Source: CAYGFH01 sp964356315 (lineage in GTDB: Bacteria; Patescibacteriota; Microgenomatia; UBA10105; UBA927). From it: a DNA stretch of 64,000 bases. A program made the translations under genes and the position numbers. How positions within the stretch are numbered: the stretch's first letter is position 1; each line of letters begins with the position of its first letter. The DNA lies in assembly GCA_964356315.1 (NCBI GenBank), contig CAYHHA010000001.1:61899-125898 (forward strand), read 5' to 3'. The notes under the pieces were generated by a model. It was given only the letters and a program-made list of their open reading frames with translations, did not search any database and was not told the DNA's origin. Positions 1-9,183 of this stretch are shown piece by piece.

Positions 1-1076
1 ACCTCTTTTGCCCCAAATCTCTTTGTTACCTGTACATATGCTTCTTCGCCCATTTTTTTTCTACGAGAAGGATTGGACAACAAACAGTCAATCCCGCTGG
101 CCATGTCTGAAATAGAATTATATAATAACCCTGTTTTATTGTGCAGAATAATTTCTTGAGATCCGATAAATGATGTGGAGACACAAGGAACCCGTTGCAT
201 TCCAGCTTCTAAAACGGAGACAGGGAGCCCTTCATTGAGTGTCATAGAAACAAGTATTTTTGCTTTACCAAGCAATACCTCAGGGCTTGAAGAAAAGCCT
301 GCAAATATAATGTTTTTGTTCAAGCCGTATTTGCTACTCTCTTCGCGCATCTGCTTCTCCAAGGATCCTTTACCCACTAGACATAGTGAAATACGCGGGT
401 AGCGTTTTTTTAGTATCCTTACCAGGGCAATGAGAGCAAGAGGATTTTTTTCTTTTTCGAATCTTCCCAAATACATTAGATCATATATCTTTTTTGAGGC
501 TCTCGCTTTTTTAACGGTTGTCCAGTTAACAGTTATATAAATTATTGATTCTAGGATATGGAAACTTTCTACCAGGTCATTTTTACACGCCAGGGTTGGG
601 ACAAGAATGCAATTTGCCTTTGGATAGAGCATTTGTATACAGAGATTCCAGAGCCAGCGTGGATACTTATTAATTTGGATATATGAAGAAGTAACGACTC
701 CTTCAGCCAAAACCAGTTTCACTTTTTTCCAAAAGAAAATTTTCTTCAGCGCAATCATAAAGAAAGACAACTCAACTAAAAAGGTCAAGCAAACATCCGG
801 ACGAATTGTTATATAGCTATATGCAACCCATATCAAAAACTGTAGATGCCTGAGTATGCGGTTTTTCCCATTGCCAGTTCTTAGGGAATATATTTGCGTA
901 AACCCATCATTTTTTAGTTCTTTTAAAATATGACTATCGGTACTATTTTTTATAAAAACTAAAACAGAGATGTTTGGACGAGTTTTGCGAATATGCTGAA
1001 CGACATCTCGAATAATCGTTTGAAGCCCGCCTATCCCAAGATCCCAAAAAACGATCATTACTGTGAATTTTTTCAT
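1..1076 (-). CDS. GT4-family glycosyltransferase, cut by the window edge
   Basis: The reverse strand is open from ATG at 1076 to position 1, so the C-terminus lies outside the window; about 358 residues are visible. The N-terminus (MKKFTVMIVFWDLGIGG) has the glycine-rich donor-loop start of GT-B enzymes. Later come a YLGRFEKEKNP segment and NEGLPVSVLEAG, which is the EX7E-type nucleotide-sugar site of GT4 retaining transferases. The start overlaps the asnB stop by 4 bp (ATGA), so the two genes are translationally coupled. Likely role: transfer of a sugar to a lipid-linked surface glycan on the cytoplasmic face of the membrane. Donor and acceptor cannot be read from sequence. Confidence 0.85.
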   Translation of the reverse strand, partial: MKKFTVMIVFWDLGIGGLQTIIRDVVQHIRKTRPNISVLVFIKNSTDSHILKELKNDGFTQIYSLRTGNGKNRILRHLQFLIWVAYSYITIRPDVCLTFLVELSFFMIALKKIFFWKKVKLVLAEGVVTSSYIQINKYPRWLWNLCIQMLYPKANCILVPTLACKNDLVESFHILESIIYITVNWTTVKKARASKKIYDLMYLGRFEKEKNPLALIALVRILKKRYPRISLCLVGKGSLEKQMREESSKYGLNKNIIFAGFSSSPEVLLGKAKILVSMTLNEGLPVSVLEAGMQRVPCVSTSFIGSQEIILHNKTGLLYNSISDMASGIDCLLSNPSRRKKMGEEAYVQVTKRFGAKE

Positions 1077-2887
1077 ATTCGTATGTCGTTTCGATCCATC
1101 CATCTCGTGAGTACGATCATGCTCCACAGCTTGTTAGCATGGTTTTCTGATCCATCCAAGTGGTCTTGTATGATATTTTTATATTGGCTGGTTGAAAATA
1201 TTTCTGGGTAAGAGGCTGCCACAGAGAGAGATTCGTTCACAAATGGCTTCAGGTCCCTTTTTAACCAATCATACAGAGGAATATCAAACCCGTGTTTTTT
1301 ACGCCAAATGAACTTTTTGGGGAAATATTTTTGGGCGACTTTTTTAAGAAGTATTTTCCCCTGGAACATCCAAACTTTTTGGGAATCTGGTAAAGAAAAG
1401 GCGTAGTCAATGATCTTAGAATCTAGATACGGAGCCCGAGCTTCAAGATTGCATGCCATAGTTGCTTTATCTACTTTATTCAACAATTGCTCGACCATAT
1501 ATCCTCTATAATCTGCCAACTGGAGAGAAGACAAGCAAGAGACATCTGTCTCAAGAATATTTTTATCTCTTAATACAGCGGGATGTGAGTGCTTGCCAAT
1601 CAAATCATGTAGATCTTGACTATTCCACACATTTTGAGGACTATATCGCTCAGAAAGTGGCAACAAAATACGGGAGTGAGATGCTCCAAACATCATGTTC
1701 CATATGCGTTTTGATTGCTCGGTCGATATTAGCATTCGGTGAAGTGATTCTCTTAGAATTTCATGCGGGTATCGTGAATATCCACCAAATAATTCATCTG
1801 CACCCTCTCCAGTTAAAACAACTTTCACTTTTTTCCGCGCCTCTTTTGCCAAAAGGATAGTGGGGAGAAACGCAGGATCAACAATTGGCTCATCGATCAC
1901 GTCTCCAATAGCGCTAACGATGTCTACAATGGATTTGCCAGTACAATTCACTTGAGTGTGCCTGGTGTGTAATTGACTTGATACATACAAAGCAAAGGAC
2001 GACTCATCGTGCTTTTCATATCCTGGAAAGGCAACAGAATACGTATGGATATTCTTTTGTTGTTTTGACGCATAATAGCTGATCAAGCTAGAGTCGATGC
2101 CACCGCTTAAAAAACAGCCGACCGGGACATCTGCCATCAGTCGAAGCCGAACAGACTCTGAGAGCAGTTGATCTAAAACATCCTCAGGACGAAAATTCTG
2201 CCGAGCTATAGGAGTGGTCGAGCGTTTTGGACTTATCTCCCAATACTTTCCGACCGCTATGGAATGCGATTTTACGTTGTATTGTAGATAGCTTGAAGGT
2301 GGGAGCTTTTGAATTGATGTCATCAAAGTATTGGGAGATCGCACGAATCCATCGGTAAAGTATTCAGAAAGACATCTCTTGTTGAGTATTCCCTTTATGT
2401 GAGGAATTGACGCCAATACTTTCATCTCTGATGAAAAATAGAACTCTGTGGTCGTTTTTGAGTAATATAATGGTTTTTCTCCCGATTTATCTCTAGCCAG
2501 AATTATTACCTGTTTTTTAGCATCATAAATACTTATCGCAAACATTCCTTCGAGCATCTCAAACGCTTTTGAACCATAAAGGTGAAACAGCGGAAGAATC
2601 ACCTCAGCGTCACTCTCTGTCTTAAATCGATTGCCGTGTTTTTCTAGTTTTTGTTTTAGCTCTTTATGGTTATATATTTCTCCATTAAATACTAGAGTGA
2701 AATGCTTATATGTCATGGGGTACAAATTGTCAGACAGATCCACGATAGCCAACCTATTCATTCCCATGTGGACTTTTTGTTTAAAAAACAGACACTGGCC
2801 ATCACGGCCCCGATGATGAATTATCGAGAGGAGTTGATTGAGCCGTTTAGTATTCTTTTCTCCTGTAAATCCGAGTATTCCACACAT
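1073..2887 (-). CDS. asnB: asparagine synthetase (glutamine-hydrolysing)
   Basis: 604 residues, normal length for AsnB. It begins MCGILGF, so Cys2 is the catalytic nucleophile of the class II glutamine amidotransferase domain (about 1-200). The ATP-pyrophosphatase domain follows, with SGGIDSS (PP-loop) near residue 265 and LTGEGADELFGGY near 360. The reaction is aspartate + glutamine + ATP to asparagine + glutamate + AMP + PPi. AsnB homologues are common in polysaccharide clusters, where they may amidate sugar carboxylates. Here the gene overlaps a glycosyltransferase by 4 bp and diverges from an epimerase, so either role is possible. Confidence 0.95.
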   Translation of the reverse strand: MCGILGFTGEKNTKRLNQLLSIIHHRGRDGQCLFFKQKVHMGMNRLAIVDLSDNLYPMTYKHFTLVFNGEIYNHKELKQKLEKHGNRFKTESDAEVILPLFHLYGSKAFEMLEGMFAISIYDAKKQVIILARDKSGEKPLYYSKTTTEFYFSSEMKVLASIPHIKGILNKRCLSEYFTDGFVRSPNTLMTSIQKLPPSSYLQYNVKSHSIAVGKYWEISPKRSTTPIARQNFRPEDVLDQLLSESVRLRLMADVPVGCFLSGGIDSSLISYYASKQQKNIHTYSVAFPGYEKHDESSFALYVSSQLHTRHTQVNCTGKSIVDIVSAIGDVIDEPIVDPAFLPTILLAKEARKKVKVVLTGEGADELFGGYSRYPHEILRESLHRMLISTEQSKRIWNMMFGASHSRILLPLSERYSPQNVWNSQDLHDLIGKHSHPAVLRDKNILETDVSCLSSLQLADYRGYMVEQLLNKVDKATMACNLEARAPYLDSKIIDYAFSLPDSQKVWMFQGKILLKKVAQKYFPKKFIWRKKHGFDIPLYDWLKRDLKPFVNESLSVAASYPEIFSTSQYKNIIQDHLDGSENHANKLWSMIVLTRWMDRNDIRI

Positions 2888-2921
2888 AATATTATTTCTT
2901 AATTATTCATAAGATGATATC

Positions 2922-3944
2922 ATGAAGGCTGTCAGATACCAACGCTCTATGTCAAAAGATTCACCGATATATTTAGTAACCGGATCCGCAGGCTTTATTG
3001 GAAGCAATATTTGCGAATATCTATTATCCAATAATACACACCCAGTTGTTGTGGGGATAGACAATTTACATGAGTATTATTCATCAAAAATAAAGCGGTA
3101 CAGGCTTCATAAGCTTAAACGTCATAAAAGGTTTATTTTTTATACTGCATCTATTCTTGAAGAGAATCGTATACAAAAGATCATAAAACTTCATAAGCCT
3201 ACGATACTTATTCATACTGCGGCAGAGGTGGGAGTTCGAAGCGGGGAACAACACCCCTTGGGGTACTTTTCAACAAACGTTATCGGAACACTTTGTCTCC
3301 TTGAAGCATGTCATCAATACATAAATCACGCCATCATATTTAGCTCTTCGTCTGTATACGGATCTTGTAAGAAAATACCTTTTTCTGAGACGGAGAAGAT
3401 TGATTTATCAACGCCTATTTCGACCTATGGAGCGTCAAAGGCGTCTATGGAAATTGCGGTAAAGAATTTCTACGAACGGACAAAAATCTCCACCACTATT
3501 ATTCGCCCTTTTAGCGTATACGGCCCAAACGGCCGACCGGATATGTTACCAATAAAATTATTAATTTCTGCAAAAAATAATGTGCCAATTGAGATATATG
3601 ATCCTGATCGACTCTCCCGCGACTGGACGTATATTGATGACTTTATTCATCTGTGTATCACTTCTATAAACAATCCTTCTGCGTTTCAAATTATAAATAT
3701 TGGGACAGGAAAACCGATTCTTCTCACGACAGTAATTGGGATAGCTCGGGAAATTATTCAGAATCACGGCCTAACTCTTCAATACTCTACGCACAAAGCC
3801 AGCGCCACTGAGATGTCGCAAACATGGGCAGACAATAAAAAGGTTCTGTCTCTTGGGGATTCATTTTCGTTCACAGATTTTAGATCTGGATATAAAAAAA
3901 CAGCAGATTTTTTCTTCGCCCACCCAGATCTATACAATTCATGA
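2922..3944 (+). CDS. NAD-dependent sugar-nucleotide epimerase/dehydratase
   Basis: 340 residues of the extended short-chain dehydrogenase family. VTGSAGFIGSN is the GxxGxxG NAD-binding motif, SSSSVYG precedes the active site, and YGASK is the catalytic YxxxK. The DNLHEYYSSKIKRYRL segment resembles UDP-glucuronate 4-epimerases, so a UDP-uronate or UDP-hexose epimerase is the best guess. ATG at 2949 (MSKDSPIYLVTG) is an alternative start that places the Rossmann motif at the usual distance and leaves more room for a promoter against divergent asnB. The stop overlaps the next glycosyltransferase (ATGA). Confidence 0.88.
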   Translation: MKAVRYQRSMSKDSPIYLVTGSAGFIGSNICEYLLSNNTHPVVVGIDNLHEYYSSKIKRYRLHKLKRHKRFIFYTASILEENRIQKIIKLHKPTILIHTAAEVGVRSGEQHPLGYFSTNVIGTLCLLEACHQYINHAIIFSSSSVYGSCKKIPFSETEKIDLSTPISTYGASKASMEIAVKNFYERTKISTTIIRPFSVYGPNGRPDMLPIKLLISAKNNVPIEIYDPDRLSRDWTYIDDFIHLCITSINNPSAFQIINIGTGKPILLTTVIGIAREIIQNHGLTLQYSTHKASATEMSQTWADNKKVLSLGDSFSFTDFRSGYKKTADFFFAHPDLYNS

Positions 3945-5041
3945 ACAAATCTCTTGTAATCATATATTCCAACATTGGTATAGGAGGCATGCCTGTAAGA
4001 ATCATAGATCTGGTAAACATGGTGGGGAAAGAGCGCCCTAAAACACGCGTCTATCTACTCCTAAAAGAGAGACGAGATTTTGATTTACGATCAAGGATAC
4101 AGAATCCCTCTTTGACAATTAGAGCTTTTTATAAAACGTCATGTTTTGACAGCGGTGTACTATTTATGTTGTGGGCGTGGTATCAGATATTTATTTTGAA
4201 CCCAACTACCATATTGGCATTTATCAGTCCTTATGCGATTACCGCTCTTGCGACACGATTCTTGTTCTTCTGGAGAAAACCAACAATCATAGTGAACGAG
4301 GGACATTTTACCTCGTCGATGATAAAGACGATGGCTTTTCCTTCTCTGCAAAAGCTGGGCATTCGTCTGTTATATCCACGTGCAGATGCAATCATCGCGC
4401 CCACAAACGCAATCAAAAGAGATCTTCACCACTCGTTTGCTGTTCCCTTAAAAACTATTCACGTGGTTCTAAATTGGTCTAGATATGCCAGAGAAAAGAT
4501 AGGGGACACCCACCGACCATACGACATTATATATTGTGGAAGATTTGAAAAGGAGAAAAATATCCTACCATTATTAGGAATATGCAAACATATTATTTCT
4601 ACATCGATTCCATCACTTTCTTGTGTTCTTGTAGGAGACGGATCTCTAAAGGCGGAGTGCTTAAGATATATTTATGACAATGCCTTAAGCGAAAATATTT
4701 TCATCAAGAACCCCACTATACACATCTCCTCATTGATAAAAAAAACAAAGATTTATGTTTGCAACTCCGATAAAAACACAGAAGGGTTTCCTGTTTCCGT
4801 ATTAGACGCAATGTCTCTGGGGACATTGGTTATCTCAAGGCGGTTTGAGGGAATAGAGGATGTGTTGGATAATACACGCGCGTTTATCGCAGATTCAGAC
4901 AAGCAATTATCACAATCGATAACTCAAGCGCTTTTTTCATATAAGGACCAAACTGCGCTAATCAGGAGAGCAAAACAGCAGGTAGAGCAGAACCACTCAG
5001 TACAAAACGCACTATTCTATATCGATCGTTTTGCTTTATAA
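3941..5041 (+). CDS. GT4-family glycosyltransferase
   Basis: 366 residues with a GT-B fold. The N-terminal IYSNIGIGGMPVRIIDLVN is a donor-loop region, and the nucleotide-sugar domain contains YCGRFEKEKNI and NTEGFPVSVLDAMSLG (EX7E-like motif, with Asp at the second acidic position). It is translationally coupled to the upstream epimerase (ATGA) and followed 6 bp later by another glycosyltransferase, so the three form a transcription unit for surface glycan assembly. Substrate unknown. Confidence 0.88.
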   Translation: MNKSLVIIYSNIGIGGMPVRIIDLVNMVGKERPKTRVYLLLKERRDFDLRSRIQNPSLTIRAFYKTSCFDSGVLFMLWAWYQIFILNPTTILAFISPYAITALATRFLFFWRKPTIIVNEGHFTSSMIKTMAFPSLQKLGIRLLYPRADAIIAPTNAIKRDLHHSFAVPLKTIHVVLNWSRYAREKIGDTHRPYDIIYCGRFEKEKNILPLLGICKHIISTSIPSLSCVLVGDGSLKAECLRYIYDNALSENIFIKNPTIHISSLIKKTKIYVCNSDKNTEGFPVSVLDAMSLGTLVISRRFEGIEDVLDNTRAFIADSDKQLSQSITQALFSYKDQTALIRRAKQQVEQNHSVQNALFYIDRFAL

Positions 5042-5047
5042 ATAAAC

Positions 5048-6037
5048 ATGGAGAAAATAGCAATTATCGGGGCAAGGAGTATCCCTAAAAATTTTTGGGG
5101 AACCTCTGGGGTGGAATCATACATAGAACAACAACTACCCGTTTTAACTCAAGACAACGAGGTTGACTGTTATATCCGTTCGTGGGCAACCAACCATGCA
5201 GAGAAGCGCCTCTTTGGAGCCAATCTAATTCGCATTTTGAGCCCAAATTCGACCTACCTTGACACCATTTCTTACAGCTTTTTTGCATCGATACATGCGT
5301 CGTTTAGCGGGTCAACGATCGTTTGGTATCACGGGATGGGTCCCGCAGTTTTTTCTTTTATTCCAAAGGTGTTCAATAAGCGTGTTTTTACAACAATTCA
5401 TACGCTTGATTGGAAAAGAAAAAAATGGAACATTTTTGCTCAATTATTTTTAAAACTTTGTGAGCAAATCGCTTTTTTAAATTCAGATACGATAATAGTA
5501 GTTTCAAAAAGCCTAAAACTACATTACGAACAACAAGGGAAGACCGGTGTTTTGCTTCAAAAGTACAAATTAATACAGCGTTCTAAAATTCTTACAAAAC
5601 ACTCCCTCGATACCTATCATCTTAAAAATAACTCATACATCCTCTATGTTGGGAGGTTTGTTCCCGAGAAGCGATTAGAGTGGCTCGTTAAAGCGTCTTG
5701 TGACATGACTATGCCCATTGTGATGGTTGGTGGATCCAGTCATACAGAAGCGTACGAGGCGAAAATTCGTCGTTTAGCAATTGGCAGGAACATACTGTTT
5801 ACCGGCTATTTATTCGGAAAACAGAAAGATGAGCTTATCAGCCACTGCAAGGTATTTGTATTGCCTTCTCAGACAGAAGGCTACCCAGTTAGCGTTGTTG
5901 AGGCTCTTGAATTACAAGCCCCTTGCCTAGTTGGTGATTTTTTGAGAAGTGAATTTGGAAGAAAGCCCCTTTTAACGTATTTTAAATCAGATGATTATGA
6001 TAACTTTCTAACAAAACTGAGACGTGCCGTAAGCTGA
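5048..6037 (+). CDS. glycosyltransferase, GT4-like
   Basis: 329 residues. The N-terminal segment GARSIPKNFWGTSGVESYI matches the acceptor-side start of GT4 rhamnosyl- or galactosyltransferase-like proteins; GTSGVE is typical. The C-terminal half has YVGRFVPEKRLEWL and QTEGYPVSVVEALELQAP, the EX7E donor-binding motif. It is the last gene of the three-gene plus-strand glycan unit and converges on the radical SAM gene. It is slightly short for the family, but the core motifs are complete. Confidence 0.85.
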   Translation: MEKIAIIGARSIPKNFWGTSGVESYIEQQLPVLTQDNEVDCYIRSWATNHAEKRLFGANLIRILSPNSTYLDTISYSFFASIHASFSGSTIVWYHGMGPAVFSFIPKVFNKRVFTTIHTLDWKRKKWNIFAQLFLKLCEQIAFLNSDTIIVVSKSLKLHYEQQGKTGVLLQKYKLIQRSKILTKHSLDTYHLKNNSYILYVGRFVPEKRLEWLVKASCDMTMPIVMVGGSSHTEAYEAKIRRLAIGRNILFTGYLFGKQKDELISHCKVFVLPSQTEGYPVSVVEALELQAPCLVGDFLRSEFGRKPLLTYFKSDDYDNFLTKLRRAVS

Positions 6038-6064
6038 TATGAATTACGTTAGTTAGGATAAATT

Positions 6065-7042
6065 TTAAAAATTTTGCACTAGCGCGTCTATCACTCCTGA
6101 AGCAGCTTGAGGCAGTATCATTGCTAGCCTTTTTTTCATTATAGATTTCGCGGTGCACACCATCCAACAGGCATTACATGCAGCAACCTTTTTTGCGTGG
6201 ATATTCCTTTTAAAAATCGCCTCCAGACTATCCTGTCGAATATTTCCCATAATCCATGGCTTTAAATGGCAGGTATATACGTTTCCTATTGAATCCATAT
6301 AGTAAAATCCTTGTCCCGCGTCGCACGGGAGTGATCTTTTCCCTGTGCGCATATAATCCACTAATCCTTTCACAAACCACCCTCTGACGATCTCTTTCGG
6401 ACTCAAATGACCATAATGATCACGAGAGAGATTTAGTAATTGTTCTTCCAGGTTTTTTTGGTTTTTTGGTCGCATGGATCCTTTATCCGGACCAAAATAA
6501 ATAACAGAGTTTGTCGCAACGGTAACAGAAAATTCTAGATTGCGCTCAACACAAAATTTTCTTACCTTTGGAATTTCTTGAATATTTTGGTCAATGGCGG
6601 TAAAGGAAACTCCGAGGTCTTTAATTCCAGCAGTCCTCGCCACATCTAGCGTTTTTAGGATTTTTTCAAAACCGCCTGGAATTCTTCGTATTTCATCATG
6701 CGCCTTGCCTATTCCATCTATAGACACGCGAAAGGCAAACTTGGGGTCGATCGTATGAATTTTTGGCAGATCTTCTGCAGCTCTGTGCGGCATAAAACCG
6801 TTGGATATCATTACGAGTCGCGCTTTTGGCGCAGCTTTTTTCATATTCGCTATTATTTCCACCAAGTCTTTCCGTAAAAAGGGCTCTCCACCAGTTATAT
6901 TTATATCCACGAGGGAGGGTGGGATCTTTAAAAATTCTTGTGGGAGCAACTCATTGGTAATGCGGTTTTTCCAAATATCACACATAATACAACGGGAGTT
7001 GCAATTGAGCGTGACTGCGATGATCGCATGTTTTGGATACAT
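6065..7042 (-). CDS. radical SAM enzyme with SPASM-like C-terminus
   Basis: 325 residues. CNSRCIMCDIW near residue 14 is the CxxxCxxC ligand set for the SAM-cleaving [4Fe-4S] cluster, followed by NITGGEPFLRKD, the SAM-binding GGE motif. C-terminal cysteines (PCDAGQGFYYMDSIGNVYTC, then ACNACWMVC) suggest auxiliary cluster binding as in SPASM proteins. It starts 1 bp after the stop of the upstream Wzy-like gene, so the two are co-transcribed. In this glycan neighbourhood a role in sugar or peptide modification is possible. Substrate unknown. Confidence 0.85.
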   Translation of the reverse strand: MYPKHAIIAVTLNCNSRCIMCDIWKNRITNELLPQEFLKIPPSLVDINITGGEPFLRKDLVEIIANMKKAAPKARLVMISNGFMPHRAAEDLPKIHTIDPKFAFRVSIDGIGKAHDEIRRIPGGFEKILKTLDVARTAGIKDLGVSFTAIDQNIQEIPKVRKFCVERNLEFSVTVATNSVIYFGPDKGSMRPKNQKNLEEQLLNLSRDHYGHLSPKEIVRGWFVKGLVDYMRTGKRSLPCDAGQGFYYMDSIGNVYTCHLKPWIMGNIRQDSLEAIFKRNIHAKKVAACNACWMVCTAKSIMKKRLAMILPQAASGVIDALVQNF

Positions 7043-7043
7043 A

Positions 7044-9050
7044 TTATTGTATAAATTTTACACTGGGGTCAAACACGCTTTTTTGAGGTAATATCCCTTT
7101 ATCAAACTGGGAACAGTGACCTCGCGCGTTTGGATTTTCCTTACATAATTGTATCACCTGTTTTGCTGTGTTTTGATTGTTCTCGCTCCACAACAGCAAA
7201 GAGGCATAGTCGATATAGATCGTACTCCAACTAGGCAGAGAGTCAACGGCGATTTGCATAAGTTTTTTTGCATCTTTCTTGTTACTATTTTTAACAAGGC
7301 ATAAAGAGGCATAGTATATTGATTTTGCCTGATAGGTGTCCATATTTGGTGAGTCGTCCCAAATTAGCGCGTCTTCGTTAAAACAACTTGATATATCTTT
7401 CCAGTGATTCTCTATAAATATTCGGTCTTCTTTTTTGTGGATGGAGATTGTTTCTATCATAACTGTTATAACGTACAAAAGATCCTCACTCCTTTTGCTG
7501 TTGAGAGTGGTTGTGATGTATCTCTCGAGAAGGAGTCTGTTTTGAGGATCAGCTTCTATTGCTTTTCTCATGTGCCTATTGTATTCAGCTGGGCTTTTTT
7601 CACTTACTGCGAGTTTAGATAAAATATCTGGGTTATAAAGATGGAAAGCTTGGAGATAAGTATTGACATTTTTTTTGTATGGTTGTTTTTCGCCTAAAGT
7701 ATCTAGATATTTCCCAACTGTCTTTTCATCATACGGCATGCTGAGCGCAGACCATACAGATCCCTTTTGTTTAAATTGAAAAGCCGTCCCCAGCACAGAA
7801 CTTAGACAAAACAACCCAATAAAAAACATGGGGGAAAATAGCGACACGCTGACATAGCTTTGTTTATTTTCTGTGGAGAGTGTTTTTTGGTTGACCACGC
7901 CCAACAATATCCAAAACAACACCCACACGACAGTAAAATCCAGATTTATCTCCACACAGCTGTACAAAAACACCAACAAGAGACCAAGGGATAGTGACAA
8001 CCGGTGGTCGTTGAAATCGCGCGTCCGCCATAATCCTATAAGAGGGCGTAGTAATATTTTGATTATTATCAAAGACATTGCGAGAAAACCCAAAATGCCA
8101 AGCTCTGATAGAATTTGGATGGGAAAGCTATGAGCAAACCATGAATAGGAGTCGGGGGCTCGCTGGAATCTTTTTGAAACGAGCGCAAATGAACCCGGTC
8201 CCCAACCTAATAGTGGCTTTTGTACAATAGCATCCGAGGCTTGTATCCAGTATTTAACCCTGCTCTCAGCGAGTGACGTTTTTTTACTGATTCGACCGAG
8301 AGACAGCAGGGTTGTGTTTTCAGCCGGTAAACGGAGAGATAGGAGCGCCAGTGTAAAGACACACACTAGAACTCCAACAATACCCAGAGCTCTTTGATGA
8401 AACTGTTTAAATTTACCCACGCATAAAACAACAGGAAATAAGCACGCCAATAAAAGAACCATAACTGCCCCTCTTGAAGACGCGGTCAAAACCCCTACAA
8501 CCAAAACTGCTACAAGTAAAATCGGCAGTGGGGATGGTTTTCGCCAGGCCAACAAGAATCCATACGGGATAACAAAAAATATTATATCTACTATGTGGTT
8601 ATGACCATATGAGGTATACAATACGTTCATTTTTGGCACGAGACTTTGAAGGGAAGGAAATAGCATAAATAGATAAGAGGCTCCAACCATGGTCCCAACC
8701 CAATAAAAGAGAGGGTGGGAGAACGTTGAAACAGATAGTTTTTCCCCTTTGTTGGAAACGTATACAAATAAAAGAAAAGCATCTACATACCTAACTATAT
8801 TGGTTACTGCATATCCTAGGCTAAGAGGGTGAAGAGAAGAAAAAAACAATGACACAAAGAGCAACAACCAGCAGGGTAGTAGTCTTTTTTCTATATACAG
8901 CTTTTTTGGTCCAAACCGCCAATCACGAAAAAATAGATAAAGTATCCCTAGTGTGGAGATAAATAAAACAATCGATTGTTTTTCATCTCCCAAGAAAACC
9001 ATCACTGTTAACACGATCAGCACTAGGTATGTTTGAAAAGAGGTAAGCAT
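7044..9050 (-). CDS. O-antigen ligase/polymerase-like membrane protein with TPR-like tail
   Basis: 668 residues. About twelve hydrophobic segments fill residues 1-420. A large extracytoplasmic loop contains LAESRVKYWIQASDAIVQKPLLGWGPGSF, the pattern typical of the Wzy_C/WaaL superfamily. The C-terminal 240 residues are soluble and rich in helical repeat-like segments (NRHMRKAIEADPQNRLLLE), resembling tetratricopeptide repeats. Likely role: polymerising or ligating undecaprenyl-linked glycan outside the membrane. It pairs with the radical SAM gene and lies next to the glycosyltransferases. Ligase and polymerase cannot be told apart here. Confidence 0.82.
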   Translation of the reverse strand: MLTSFQTYLVLIVLTVMVFLGDEKQSIVLFISTLGILYLFFRDWRFGPKKLYIEKRLLPCWLLLFVSLFFSSLHPLSLGYAVTNIVRYVDAFLLFVYVSNKGEKLSVSTFSHPLFYWVGTMVGASYLFMLFPSLQSLVPKMNVLYTSYGHNHIVDIIFFVIPYGFLLAWRKPSPLPILLVAVLVVGVLTASSRGAVMVLLLACLFPVVLCVGKFKQFHQRALGIVGVLVCVFTLALLSLRLPAENTTLLSLGRISKKTSLAESRVKYWIQASDAIVQKPLLGWGPGSFALVSKRFQRAPDSYSWFAHSFPIQILSELGILGFLAMSLIIIKILLRPLIGLWRTRDFNDHRLSLSLGLLLVFLYSCVEINLDFTVVWVLFWILLGVVNQKTLSTENKQSYVSVSLFSPMFFIGLFCLSSVLGTAFQFKQKGSVWSALSMPYDEKTVGKYLDTLGEKQPYKKNVNTYLQAFHLYNPDILSKLAVSEKSPAEYNRHMRKAIEADPQNRLLLERYITTTLNSKRSEDLLYVITVMIETISIHKKEDRIFIENHWKDISSCFNEDALIWDDSPNMDTYQAKSIYYASLCLVKNSNKKDAKKLMQIAVDSLPSWSTIYIDYASLLLWSENNQNTAKQVIQLCKENPNARGHCSQFDKGILPQKSVFDPSVKFIQ

Positions 9051-9183
9051 GAGCTACAACAATGGTAACATGAGGACTGCACTTTTTACACCATGTGGAC
9101 AACTTATCCACAATATGATATAACCCAAAGTGCCTCCCAACACTACACACTAGGGGATTAATCTACCCCAACACACTACAATC
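9051..9183 (+). promoter_or_regulatory. dnaA upstream region with two DnaA boxes
   Basis: A perfect DnaA box, TTATCCACA, lies at 9104-9112, and an inverted near-match (TGTGGACAA) at 9094-9102 abuts it. This is a usual arrangement for autoregulation of dnaA or for an auxiliary part of the origin. The region separates the leftward glycan genes from rightward dnaA. No clear sigma-70 promoter was assigned. Confidence 0.75.
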